Shown: one piece after another, positions 1 through 8,324 of the stretch | How positions within the stretch are numbered: the first letter of the stretch is position 1 | Layout: each line of letters starts with the position of its first letter | Assembly (NCBI GenBank): GCA_035541895.1 | Contig: DATKMK010000028.1 | Location: 1-64,000, forward strand | From: DATKMK01 sp035541895 | GTDB taxonomy: Bacteria > Desulfobacterota > Binatia > HRBIN30 > JACQVA1 | Length of the DNA stretch: 64,000 bases | Direction of reading: 5' to 3' | Program-made: the position numbers and the translations under genes | The notes under the pieces: generated by a model | Databases searched by the model: none | What the model saw: the letters and a program-made list of their open reading frames with translations, nothing else | What the model was told of the DNA's origin: nothing

Positions 1-1
1 G

Positions 2-490
2 GCCATCGGCGGCGGCACCACCGCGGCGATCAACTTCCACGGCGGTGCTGGTTCGGTCGCGCTCGGTCAGATCGGCAGCCCAAATATTTTTGGGATGTCG
101 TTTGGCGCCACGGAGGCCGGCGACGCGGGAGTTGTGCTGCAGTCGCTTGCGGCAGCATCGGCGGGAGTCGGCCAAGGGCTATTCGGAGGATTCGTCCAAG
201 CAAGCAGCGTTTCGCAAAGTCAGCCGCCGGGCAGCGGTGGACTCACAACGGCGATGATGTTCGCAGCGTCCGGCGAGGCCGCGGAGGTCGGCGGCCTGGC
301 GGCGCACGCCAGCACGCTGATGGCACAAGCGGCCGTGAACGGCGCCTACGCCGGCAGTGTTACGCAGGCTAGCGCATACGGCTTCGCCTTCGGCGTGACG
401 CTCTTTACCTCAGGTGTAGCACTCACGGCTGCCGGTGGATTGTTCGTAGCTGGACTTACAGGCGCGTGGATGCCTGCTCCGGCATATTGA
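2..490 (+). CDS. C-terminal part of an Ala/Gly-rich protein (5' end outside window)
   Basis: An open frame enters from the left edge and stops at 488-490, giving 162 visible residues. The visible part is rich in Ala, Gly and Ser and ends in two hydrophobic stretches (about residues 115-155) that could be membrane segments or a hydrophobic tail. No catalytic motif or known family is recognised. An internal ATG at 95 exists, but the frame is open with the same Gly/Ala-rich composition before it, so I treat the gene as truncated by the window edge. The small membrane protein that follows may be its partner; the sequence does not prove it. Confidence 0.5.
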   Translation, partial: AIGGGTTAAINFHGGAGSVALGQIGSPNIFGMSFGATEAGDAGVVLQSLAAASAGVGQGLFGGFVQASSVSQSQPPGSGGLTTAMMFAASGEAAEVGGLAAHASTLMAQAAVNGAYAGSVTQASAYGFAFGVTLFTSGVALTAAGGLFVAGLTGAWMPAPAY

Positions 491-554
491 CCAGCTCATG
501 GAAGTCGTGAGCCAACGGGCATCCGGAAGCAGTAGATGTAGAAATGGTGGGGAA

Positions 555-932
555 ATGACGAGTGATACGAAGATAACACCACTTCGACGATTCTTAACGT
601 GGGCGGTTGTGCTTGCGTTCGGGTTTGGCGTTGGCGGCGGCGCGTTAGGGCTCATGTTTCACGTCCTGGGGCTCCCGTTGCCTCTTTACACCTGGGTCAT
701 GATCATGGTGACTGGTTACTTTGTCCTTCCATTCATTACCGGGACCGTCAATCAACCGATCCTGACACGGCAACGAGCCGCGGCGTTCTTCGGAGTCATT
801 CCGATTGTTGCGGCTGCAGCGGCCATGCTGCTGCTCGCGCTCGGGGTGCAGGGTTGGATGCTTCTTTACGGCTTTGGGGCTGTGCTTCTGGGGTTTCATT
901 TTGTTTTCGTGATGTGGATTGAGAAGCGGTAG
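555..932 (+). CDS. Small integral membrane protein, unknown function
   Basis: This 125-residue protein has three or four strongly hydrophobic segments (about residues 12-40, 45-65, 78-97 and 100-118) and short charged ends, with a KITPLRRF stretch at the N-terminus and IEKR at the C-terminus. It is probably an inner-membrane protein. The start at 555 is preceded by a purine-rich GGTGGGGAA. An upstream in-frame ATG at 498 would add 19 polar residues and has a poorer ribosome binding site. It lies 64 bp after the truncated Ala/Gly-rich gene on the same strand. An immunity-type role beside a surface protein is possible but is only a guess. Confidence 0.55.
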   Translation: MTSDTKITPLRRFLTWAVVLAFGFGVGGGALGLMFHVLGLPLPLYTWVMIMVTGYFVLPFITGTVNQPILTRQRAAAFFGVIPIVAAAAAMLLLALGVQGWMLLYGFGAVLLGFHFVFVMWIEKR

Positions 933-1023
933 ACGCGCCAATGTCGTCACAACGATCGCAAGCGACAAGTCTGTCGGTTGCGCAACCGAATCCGCAAAGG
1001 AGTGTGAGAACAGGAGGCAATTG

Positions 1024-1674
1024 ATGAGTCGCAGAGTGCTTCGAGCCTTACTCGCGGCTGCGGCAATGATGACTGTGGTGGTTTGGGCACAGGACAGCAG
1101 TGTCACGGACTCCGACACGTGGCTGCGCAACCGTGGCATCGTCACATCACCGGACGCTGACGACTCCGACACCCAAGCACGGCAAGCCGTCCGCAATCAC
1201 ATCGCGACGCTGCGTGAGAGCCGCGGCACGGTGCAGGCGTTCGCTCGCGACGGGCAGTGGAGAAGCGATCGCTGGCAGAGTCGCAGTCCGCAGCCGTGGT
1301 TCATTCAGGCGCAGCAGAACAGCGATGATGGGATGCTCACCGGACGACTCAGCGTCGTCGGCTCTGGGTCGCTGAGTGGCGGCACGATCAACGGCAAGAT
1401 CGACGGCTCGTCGGTCTTCGGGACGATCAACGACGATCAGGGCGCGCAGCTCGCGACGTTCAGCGGTTCACGAGCCGGCAACCACTTCACCGGCACCTAT
1501 CAAACCGCCGACGGCGACTTCGGCTCATGGAGCTACGATGAACCGACAGCTCCGGCGCAAGTCGACATCTCTGCGCTCCAGCAACCCGCGCAGGATGCGC
1601 AAGTCGACAGCGGCGTCAGCGCGCTTGATGCCGCGCCGTCGGATGCGCTCAGCGACGGCGACGGAACGGAGTAA
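1024..1674 (+). CDS. Exported protein of unknown function
   Basis: The 216-residue product begins with a clear signal peptide (Arg-Arg followed by about 18 hydrophobic residues, predicted cut after VVVWA). The start at 1024 is chosen because AGGAGG at 1012-1017 lies six bases upstream; the frame is open further upstream but without such a signal. The mature part has an N-terminal helical, charged section. A Gly/Thr/Ser-rich section of short beta-like repeats follows (pattern GTINGKIDGSSVFGTIND, then FSGSRAGNHFTGTY), and the C-terminus is acidic, Ala- and Asp-rich. This looks like a small periplasmic or surface beta-sandwich protein. I do not recognise the family. Confidence 0.6.
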   Translation: MSRRVLRALLAAAAMMTVVVWAQDSSVTDSDTWLRNRGIVTSPDADDSDTQARQAVRNHIATLRESRGTVQAFARDGQWRSDRWQSRSPQPWFIQAQQNSDDGMLTGRLSVVGSGSLSGGTINGKIDGSSVFGTINDDQGAQLATFSGSRAGNHFTGTYQTADGDFGSWSYDEPTAPAQVDISALQQPAQDAQVDSGVSALDAAPSDALSDGDGTE

Positions 1675-1689
1675 GTACCCTCACCCTAG

Positions 1690-1716
1690 CCTCTCCCGCA
1701 CGTGCTGCGGGCGAGG
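1690..1716. repeat. REP-like hairpin between two genes
   Basis: CCTCTCCCGCA (1690-1700) and TGCGGGCGAGG (1706-1716) pair in 10 of 11 positions around a 5-base loop. The flanking CCCTCACCC (from 1679) and GGGGAGG match the general look of palindromic intergenic repeats that are common in proteobacterial genomes. It sits 16 bp after the exported-protein gene and may also act as its transcription terminator or an mRNA stabiliser. No T tract follows it. Confidence 0.5.
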
Positions 1717-1839
1717 GGAGGCAAAGGATTCGAAGTGCCCGTCTTCCGGAACGATCCGCGGTCAGCCAGTTGCTATCAACCACCGATCGACTCACGCCGG
1801 AGTGTTGCGCCAGACGAGGCCGCGTGGTTAGAACATCGC

Positions 1840-3813
1840 ATGGCTCACCGCGATGAACCTTGGTTGATGCGCACATACGCGGGGCACACCGACCCGCGGG
1901 CCGCCAACGCGCTGTTTCGGACCAATCTCGCCAAGGGTCAGACCGGGCTCAGCGTCGCCTTCGATCTGCCGACGCAGACGGGGTACGACTCGGATGATCC
2001 GATGGCCTCGGGCGAGGTGGGCAAGGTCGGCGTTCCGATCGGGCACATAAGGGACATGGAGGACCTGTTCGCTGGCATTCCTCTCGCGAAGATGAACACC
2101 TCGATGACCATCAACGCGACGGCGGCCTGGTTGCTGGCGTTGTACATCGCCGCCGCCGAACGGCAAGGCGCAGATCCGCGCGAGCTGCGAGGCACGACGC
2201 AGAACGATATCCTCAAAGAATTCCTTTCGCGCGGCACCCATATCTTCCCGCCCGAGCCGTCGCTGCGGTTGACGGCGGATACGATCGAATACACCGTGAC
2301 CAACATTCCCAAGTGGAACCCGGTCAACATCTGCAGCTACCACCTGCAAGAAGCCGGCGCGACGCCCGTGCAGGAGATCGCGTTCGCGCTCGTCAACGCC
2401 TTCGCCGTTCTCGATCGCGTGCGACAGCGGCCCGGCGTCTCGATGCCCGACGTCGTCGGACAGATCTCGTTCTTCGTCAACGCCGGCATTCGCTTCATCG
2501 AAGAGTTGTGCAAGCTGAAGGCACTGGTGCGCTTGTGGGACCGATACATGGCGCAGCGCTACAGCGTCGCCGACGCGAAGAAACGCCGCTTCCGCTACGG
2601 CGTGCAAGTCAACTCGCTCGGTCTGACCGCTCAGCAACCCGAGAACAACGTCCAACGGATCGTGCTGGAGATGCTTGCGGTCACGTTGTCGAAGGAAGCG
2701 CGAGCGCGCTCGGTCCAGCTCCCGGCGTGGAACGAGGCGCTCGGCTTGCCGCGGCCGTGGGATCAACAGTGGGCGCTGCGCATGCAGCAAGTCTTGGCCT
2801 TCGAGACCGACGTGCTCGAATACGACGACATCTTCGAAGGCTCAACGGTGATCGAAACGAAGGTCAAGGATCTCATGGACGGGGCGGAGGCCGAGGTCGC
2901 GCGAATCCAACAGATCGGCGATGCGGCGGAGGCGATCGAGGTGATGAAGCGGGCGTTGGTCGCCAGCCACGCTGCCCGCCAGCGTCGCATCGAGAGCGGC
3001 GAACTCACGGTGGTGGGCGTCAATAAGTTCGTCGAACACGAGCCGTCGCCGCTAACCGCGACCGGCTCCGACAGCATCCTGGTCGTTGATCCGGAAGCCG
3101 AGCGCAAGCAGATCGAGCGTCTGCGAGCGTTTCGAGCGCAACGGGCGGCCGCGGAAGTCAGCGCCGCGTTGCGCGCGATTGAGGACGCAGCCACGTCGGG
3201 GGGCAACATTTTGCCCGCGTCAATCCGGGCAGCACACGCAGGAGTCACCACGGGCGAATGGGCTGGGGTGCTGCGACGGGTGTTCGGAGAGTATCGGGCG
3301 CCGACCGGCTTGCAAGGTGCGACGTTCACGAGTGACAGCGAGACACTGCTGGCCGTTCGTCGTCGGGTCAGCGAGGTCGCAGCCGAGCTGGGTCACCCCC
3401 TGCGCCTGTTGGTCGCCAAACCGGGCCTCGACGGACACTCGAACGGCGCGGAGCAGGTTGCGGTACGTGCCAAGGAAGCGGGATTTGAAGTGATCTACGA
3501 AGGGATCCGGCTGACGCCGGAGCAGATTGCGGAGTCGGCTCTTCAGGAAGACGTCGACGCTGTTGGCATTTCGATCCATTCGGGATCGCATCTCACGTTG
3601 GTGCCGCGGATCGTCGAGTTGCTGCGGGCAAAGGGAATCACGGATGTCCCCCTGTTTGTCGGCGGCATCGTTCCCGATCCGGATCAGCCGGTGCTCTTGC
3701 GTGCGGGCGTCGCGCGCATTTACACGCCTGGCGAAGCGACACTCAGCGCGATTGTGCGCGACATCGCAGAGGTGATCGCAGAACGTCGCGGCCATGCCGC
3801 CGGCGCCGCGTAG
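1840..3813 (+). CDS. ecm: Ethylmalonyl-CoA mutase (B12-dependent)
   Basis: The enzyme rearranges (2R)-ethylmalonyl-CoA to (2S)-methylsuccinyl-CoA with adenosylcobalamin, in the ethylmalonyl-CoA pathway. The 657-residue protein joins a mutase barrel (about 1-510) to a C-terminal cobalamin domain (about 515-650). The cobalt-ligand motif DGHSNG is at D531-G536 with H533, and a VGGIVPD loop follows. The phrases NICSYHLQEAGATPVQEIAF and GLTAQQPENNVQRI are, as I recall them, typical of ethylmalonyl-CoA mutase (MeaA/Ecm) rather than methylmalonyl-CoA mutase. The start at 1840 (MAHRDEPWLMRTYAGH) matches the usual family N-terminus; in-frame starts at 1735 (GTG) and 1702 would add non-conserved residues running into the REP-like hairpin. 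The small chance of a methylmalonyl- or isobutyryl-CoA mutase remains. Confidence 0.88.
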   Translation: MAHRDEPWLMRTYAGHTDPRAANALFRTNLAKGQTGLSVAFDLPTQTGYDSDDPMASGEVGKVGVPIGHIRDMEDLFAGIPLAKMNTSMTINATAAWLLALYIAAAERQGADPRELRGTTQNDILKEFLSRGTHIFPPEPSLRLTADTIEYTVTNIPKWNPVNICSYHLQEAGATPVQEIAFALVNAFAVLDRVRQRPGVSMPDVVGQISFFVNAGIRFIEELCKLKALVRLWDRYMAQRYSVADAKKRRFRYGVQVNSLGLTAQQPENNVQRIVLEMLAVTLSKEARARSVQLPAWNEALGLPRPWDQQWALRMQQVLAFETDVLEYDDIFEGSTVIETKVKDLMDGAEAEVARIQQIGDAAEAIEVMKRALVASHAARQRRIESGELTVVGVNKFVEHEPSPLTATGSDSILVVDPEAERKQIERLRAFRAQRAAAEVSAALRAIEDAATSGGNILPASIRAAHAGVTTGEWAGVLRRVFGEYRAPTGLQGATFTSDSETLLAVRRRVSEVAAELGHPLRLLVAKPGLDGHSNGAEQVAVRAKEAGFEVIYEGIRLTPEQIAESALQEDVDAVGISIHSGSHLTLVPRIVELLRAKGITDVPLFVGGIVPDPDQPVLLRAGVARIYTPGEATLSAIVRDIAEVIAERRGHAAGAA

Positions 3814-3836
3814 GCGTCCGCCGGTCGCCGTTTGCT

Positions 3837-6056
3837 TCAGTCAGAAGAACCAAAGTGAAGCTTGAGTGCGCGCGTGCCATACTGGCGTGCGAGATCGGGC
3901 TCGACCGACTCGAGGAGCCGGCCGAGCCGATTGAGGACAGTTGCTTGGCCGTTGCGATCCCCCAGCCGCTCGTACAGGCTGAGCGCGCGCGTGTAGCTGT
4001 CGCGCGCGCGCTCGGTATGCCCAAGGAGGGTGTCGAGGTCGCCCAAGCGGAGCAACGCGCTGCACTGGTGCGGGGTGTCGCCGAGCTCTTGATAGGTATT
4101 CAGCGCCTTCGTGTACGCCTCGCGCGCTGCATCGATGTGGCCGGCGGTCTGGTCGAGCGCTCCGAGGCTGAGTAGCGCGCGGCTCGCGCCCACCCGGTAT
4201 GCTGCTTCTTGATACAGCTCGACGGCGCGAGCGAACATGCTGCGCGCGCGGTCCGGCTGGTTGAGGTTCTGCGCCAGTCGTCCGAGCCGCTGGTGCACGC
4301 GGCCTTCACCGACGCGGTCGTTGACGGCTTGATACAGGCTCAGCGACTGCTGGTAGGCCTTGCGCGCCGGATCGGCGCGCACCAAGGAGGTTTCGAGGTC
4401 GCCGACGTGCAGCCAAGCCGCGGCCTGCCCCCGCGCATCATCGAGCTGTCGATACAGGTTCAACGCCCTGGCGCAGGCCTCACGGGCGTCGTCGATCTTC
4501 CTGAACAACTGACCGAACTTGGCGATGCGCAGCAGCACGCCGGCCTGCATCGATTGGTCGCCGATCTGGCGGGATAGGTTCAGCGCACGCTCATATGCGT
4601 CCTTGGACGGCTCCTCGCGATGGACCGCACGCTCGAGGTCGCCGAGTTTCAACAAGGTACGCACCTGCGCCGCGCGGTCGCCCTCCTGCTGCTGTAGCTT
4701 GAGCGCTCCCTTGTACTGCTCCCGTGCCTGCCCGAACTGCCGGCCCGCGCGTGTGATGTCCGCGGCGGTGAGCCGGACGCGAACTTCCCCGCGAAGGTCT
4801 CGCCGCTCTTGGTACAATTTCAGCGCCTGGTTGTACCACATGAGTGCGCGGTCGGGGTTGTCGACCGAGCGTTCGAACTCGGCGCTAGCCAGCAGCGCGG
4901 CGGTCTCACCGGCGCGATCCCCGAGGTTGCGATAGAGCGTCACCGCACGGTTGTATGCGCTGCGCGCATCCTCGTCCCGGCGATACGAGCGGGACACTGC
5001 GGCGCGCTGCATCAAGCGGTTCGCGATCATGCTCGGGTTGCCGCCGAAGCCGAGGCGCAGTTGCAGCGCGTCGAGCCATCCAGCGGGTCCGGTGGTGTCG
5101 AGCATCGAGCTGTTGTTGAATACGATGGCGAATAGAACGATGGCTCCGACCAGCCGAACCGAGGGAGACTGAATGGACGCGCGTCGCGCGAGGTAGAGTG
5201 CGCTTCCGACCGCCAGGAGGGCGATGGCGGCGAACACGACATTGTTGAGCGGAAGGACGAAGCCGGTTGGAATCGTCGCTAGGAGCATCGCGGCGTAGAA
5301 GATGGCCCCGACGATTCCGAAGATGAGCAGTCCGGCGAGCGAATCGCGCCAGAAATGGCGGCGGCGCGCGGTCAGCTCGGGCACCGACTCTCGAATCGGC
5401 TCGGGCAATGCGTTGATCGCAGCCGCTTCGCGCAACGCGATCTTGGCCATCAACCAACTTTCGATCGGACGGCAGTCCTCGATGGTGTCGGGCAGGGGTG
5501 GGTCGGCGATGCGAAGAGGGGGCTCTGGGCATGCCTCTACGTCGGCAGCTTCGTACAGTTCGGCGGCGCGCAGAAAGTGCTGGTAGGCGATCGTGCTGTT
5601 GATGGTGAGGTAGGCTTCGGCAAGTTTGAAGCGGGCATTCGCTCGACCGCGCGTGTTATGGGCGTCCTCGAAGAGTTTGGATGCCTTGCCGTACAACTGG
5701 CGCGCATCGGCATCGCAGCCCAGTAGGAGTTGGACGTCGCCGAGGCTCAGTACGGCATCGGCTTCCCCGGTGAGATCCTCCACCCGGTGAAACAAGGTGA
5801 CCGCGCGCTCGTAGGCTTGGGAGGCGTCGGCGAATCGGCAGAGCGCACGCTCGAGGTCGCCCAGCCGTTGATAGACGACGGCTTCCATGTCGAGGTCGCC
5901 CGCCCGCCGGCAGCGCACCAGCGCCTCTTCGAAGGTCGCGCGCGCCTCGTCCGGCCCGCGTTCGGCGATGAGATCCTGCGCCTGCGCGAATTGGCCGGGC
6001 GAGGCGGCGCCGTTGTTGCCTTCGTGGCCATTATTGTTCGATGAACCGAATCGCAT
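3837..6056 (-). CDS. TPR-repeat protein with a central membrane section
   Basis: The 739-residue protein has tetratricopeptide repeats on both sides of a membrane section. The N-terminal array (about 25-200) and the long C-terminal array (about 320-735) use the pattern A...Y..AL.LY...GD..G.A..L..LGDLE. Between them lie three hydrophobic helices (about residues 235-330: LLIFGIVGAIFYAAMLLA, VVFAAIALLAVGSALYLA and LVGAIVLFAIVF). The arrays should therefore sit on opposite sides of the inner membrane if three helices span it. TPRs usually hold protein partners, so this could be a scaffold. It is transcribed against ecm and diverges from the lyase gene. ATG codons at 6056 and 6104 are both possible; 6056 starts a typical hydrophilic N-terminus. 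Confidence 0.75.
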   Translation of the reverse strand: MRFGSSNNNGHEGNNGAASPGQFAQAQDLIAERGPDEARATFEEALVRCRRAGDLDMEAVVYQRLGDLERALCRFADASQAYERAVTLFHRVEDLTGEADAVLSLGDVQLLLGCDADARQLYGKASKLFEDAHNTRGRANARFKLAEAYLTINSTIAYQHFLRAAELYEAADVEACPEPPLRIADPPLPDTIEDCRPIESWLMAKIALREAAAINALPEPIRESVPELTARRRHFWRDSLAGLLIFGIVGAIFYAAMLLATIPTGFVLPLNNVVFAAIALLAVGSALYLARRASIQSPSVRLVGAIVLFAIVFNNSSMLDTTGPAGWLDALQLRLGFGGNPSMIANRLMQRAAVSRSYRRDEDARSAYNRAVTLYRNLGDRAGETAALLASAEFERSVDNPDRALMWYNQALKLYQERRDLRGEVRVRLTAADITRAGRQFGQAREQYKGALKLQQQEGDRAAQVRTLLKLGDLERAVHREEPSKDAYERALNLSRQIGDQSMQAGVLLRIAKFGQLFRKIDDAREACARALNLYRQLDDARGQAAAWLHVGDLETSLVRADPARKAYQQSLSLYQAVNDRVGEGRVHQRLGRLAQNLNQPDRARSMFARAVELYQEAAYRVGASRALLSLGALDQTAGHIDAAREAYTKALNTYQELGDTPHQCSALLRLGDLDTLLGHTERARDSYTRALSLYERLGDRNGQATVLNRLGRLLESVEPDLARQYGTRALKLHFGSSD

Positions 6057-6389
6057 GGCGCAATTGCTCGTCGCTATCCCCGATGGCGGACGCCGCGCAT
6101 ACAAGGGCCCTATCGCGATATGCGAATACTGCGCCCATTCCGCGACTCACTGGAAGCCGCACTTGCCTCCCACGTCGGCAGGATACAATGCCACAGCATA
6201 CCTCAATAAGCGTTCAAGTTGTGGCGCGACAGTCGGACTAATTTGACGGTAGCCGGTCAAGATAGTACAGCCGCTACCATCTGACTGAGAGCGCTGACGC
6301 CGCGAAAAAGGGGGCTCGCGTGCTGGACGGTCAGCCACGACCTCCCCCGGATACAAGCGCACGGCCGCTCGATGCGTGGAGGATTCGAG
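6057..6389. other. Divergent intergenic region
   Basis: These 333 bases separate the leftward TPR gene from the rightward lyase gene, so they must hold both promoters. A TTGACG at 6243-6248 is a possible -35 element for the lyase direction, but no convincing -10 follows at the right distance. I see no repeat, RNA gene or operator-like palindrome. Confidence 0.4.
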
Positions 6390-7439
6390 ATGCGCAACCC
6401 CCGAGATTTCGCTAAACCACTCGCGCTCGGCGCTCCAACGCCCGTGCTCGACATTCCGATCAAGCCGTCGCGCGTCATCCACTTCTTCGATCCGAGCAAT
6501 CACAAGATGGCCGCCAAACTTCCCGACCTCGCACGTCAGACAGACATTCTTCTGGGCAATCTCGAAGATGCGATTCCGGCGGACAAGAAGATCGAGGCGC
6601 GCGAAGGCTTGGTAAAGGTCGGGCGCGAAGTCGATCTTGGTGACACGCCGCTCTGGACACGAGTCAACAGTTTGGATAGCCCCTGGTTCCTCGACGACGC
6701 CATTCGCCTGGTCAGTGAAATCGGCACCCGGCTCGAAGTCATGATGATTCCCAAGGTAGAAGGGCCGTGGGACATTCACTACGTGGATCGATTGTTGGCG
6801 CAGCTCGAAGCGAAGCACAAGATTCAGCGACCGATCCTGATCCACTCCGTGTTGGAGACCGGACTCGGCGTCACCAACGTCGAGGAGATCTGCGCAGCGA
6901 GCCCGCGAATGCAGGGCTTGAGCTTCGGCCCCGCGGATCTCGCTGCGTCGCGCCGCATGAAGACGACGCGCGTCGGCGGCGGCCATCCGGCGTATCTCGT
7001 GCGCAATGATCCGGACCCCAAGGATCCGAATGCCGCGCGGGCGACGGCGCAACAAGATCCGTGGCACTACTCGATCGCTCGGATGGTGGACGCGTGCACC
7101 GCCACCGGTTCGCTGCCGTTCTATGGGCCGTTCGGCGACATCGCGGACCCGCTCGGCTGCGAAGATCAATTTCGCGCGGCGTTCCTGCTGGGATGCGTCG
7201 GCGCATGGTCGCTGCATCCGAGTCAAATCGCCATCGCCAAGAAGGTCTTCAGTCCGCCAGTCGAGGAAGTGGCGTTCGCCAAGCGCGTCCTGGAGGCGAT
7301 GCCGGACGGTCGCGGCGTGCAGATGATCGATGGCAAGATGCAAGACGACGCAACCTGGAAGCAGTGCAAAGTCATGGTGAACCTGGCGCAGATGTTGGCC
7401 GCGAAGGATCCCGACCTGGCGAAGCAGTATGGTTTCTGA
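6390..7439 (+). CDS. mcl1: L-malyl-CoA/beta-methylmalyl-CoA lyase (HpcH/HpaI aldolase family)
   Basis: Mcl1-type enzymes cleave beta-methylmalyl-CoA to glyoxylate and propionyl-CoA, and handle malyl-CoA, in the ethylmalonyl-CoA pathway. The 349-residue product has the CitE/HpcH barrel signatures: NLEDAIPADKK near residue 60, MIPKVEG with K122, VLETGLGV carrying the metal-binding Glu, and SFGPADLAAS carrying the metal-binding Asp. The late segments DPWHYSIARMVDAC, YGPFGDIAD and SLHPSQI resemble Mcl1 proteins more than citrate lyase beta subunits. GGAGG at 6378-6382 sets the start at 6390 rather than 6372. The FAH-family gene starts 22 bp downstream, so the two probably form an operon with pckG. 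Plain malyl-CoA lyase or a related 3-hydroxyacyl-CoA lyase is the alternative. Confidence 0.8.
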   Translation: MRNPRDFAKPLALGAPTPVLDIPIKPSRVIHFFDPSNHKMAAKLPDLARQTDILLGNLEDAIPADKKIEAREGLVKVGREVDLGDTPLWTRVNSLDSPWFLDDAIRLVSEIGTRLEVMMIPKVEGPWDIHYVDRLLAQLEAKHKIQRPILIHSVLETGLGVTNVEEICAASPRMQGLSFGPADLAASRRMKTTRVGGGHPAYLVRNDPDPKDPNAARATAQQDPWHYSIARMVDACTATGSLPFYGPFGDIADPLGCEDQFRAAFLLGCVGAWSLHPSQIAIAKKVFSPPVEEVAFAKRVLEAMPDGRGVQMIDGKMQDDATWKQCKVMVNLAQMLAAKDPDLAKQYGF

Positions 7440-7461
7440 AACTGGCGAAAGGTAAAGCGGC

Positions 7462-8316
7462 ATGAGTGTGCGGCTAGCAAATCAAGCGGGGCGGGCGGTC
7501 GCGGTGATCGGCGATCGCGTCGTGGACGTCGAACGCGCGAGTCACGCGCGCTTTTCCTCGGACCCGATGGCAGCGATCCAGCAGTGGGATCGCTTCGTCG
7601 ACTGGGCGAGCGGGCTGCGCAGCGGCGACGCAACTGAGGCGTTGAACGAAACCGGGTTGGGCCCGCCGATCCCGCGACCGGCGAAAGTGTTCGGCGTCGG
7701 AATGAATTACCGCGAACACGCCAAGGAAGCGGGCTTGGAGATCCCTGGTTCACCCGTCATCTTCACCAAGTTTCCCAATTGCCTCGTCGGCCCGCGTGCC
7801 GATGTCGAATTGTCCTCCGAGTACGTCGATTGGGAGGTCGAGTTGGTCGTGGTGATTGCCAAACGCGGCCGGCGCATCAGCGAAGCCGACGCGTTCGAAT
7901 ACGTGGCCGGATATTGTGCCGGCCAAGACATCTCCGATCGCAAGCTGCAGTTCGCCGATAAGCCGCCGCAGTTTTCGATAGGCAAGTCGATTGACACCTT
8001 CGGCCCGATCGGTCCCGCGCTCGTGTCACTCGATGCGTTCGCGAACCGGAACGACCTGGCGCTGACGTGCGACGTCGCCGGCGAGCGCATGCAGGCGGCG
8101 CGCACGAGCGACATGATTTTCTCCGTCGCGCAATTGATTGCGTTTCTCTCCAAGCTCTGTACGCTCGAAGCCGGCGACCTCATCTTTACCGGGACGCCCA
8201 GCGGCGTCGGATCCACCCGCGATCCGCGACGCTATCTGAAACCGGGAGAAGAGATCGTCAGCACGATCGAAGGAATCGGCACGCTCCGCAATCGCTGCGT
8301 CATGACCGCCGAGTGA
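7462..8316 (+). CDS. Fumarylacetoacetate hydrolase (FAH) family protein
   Basis: FAH-family enzymes hydrolyse or decarboxylate 2-oxo acids using a divalent metal. Known members include acylpyruvases, oxaloacetate decarboxylases and 2-hydroxyhepta-2,4-diene-1,7-dioate isomerases. This 284-residue protein has the family layout: a divergent N-terminal part, then MNYREHAKEAG with H86, DWEVELVVVI giving metal ligands E125 and E127, GQDISDR with D156, and the late FTGTPSGVG segment. It lies between mcl1 and pckG, with 22 bp before it and pckG starting about 8 bp after it. An activity on oxaloacetate or an acylpyruvate would fit that context, but the substrate cannot be read from the sequence. Confidence 0.85.
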   Translation: MSVRLANQAGRAVAVIGDRVVDVERASHARFSSDPMAAIQQWDRFVDWASGLRSGDATEALNETGLGPPIPRPAKVFGVGMNYREHAKEAGLEIPGSPVIFTKFPNCLVGPRADVELSSEYVDWEVELVVVIAKRGRRISEADAFEYVAGYCAGQDISDRKLQFADKPPQFSIGKSIDTFGPIGPALVSLDAFANRNDLALTCDVAGERMQAARTSDMIFSVAQLIAFLSKLCTLEAGDLIFTGTPSGVGSTRDPRRYLKPGEEIVSTIEGIGTLRNRCVMTAE

Positions 8317-8324
8317 GGCTTACC

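Noticed and set aside
8067..8324. N-terminal extension of the PEP carboxykinase frame
   Set aside because: The extra 86 codons lie inside the FAH gene in another frame, are Arg-rich and do not resemble PEPCK. A GTG with a ribosome site at 8325 fits the family N-terminus.
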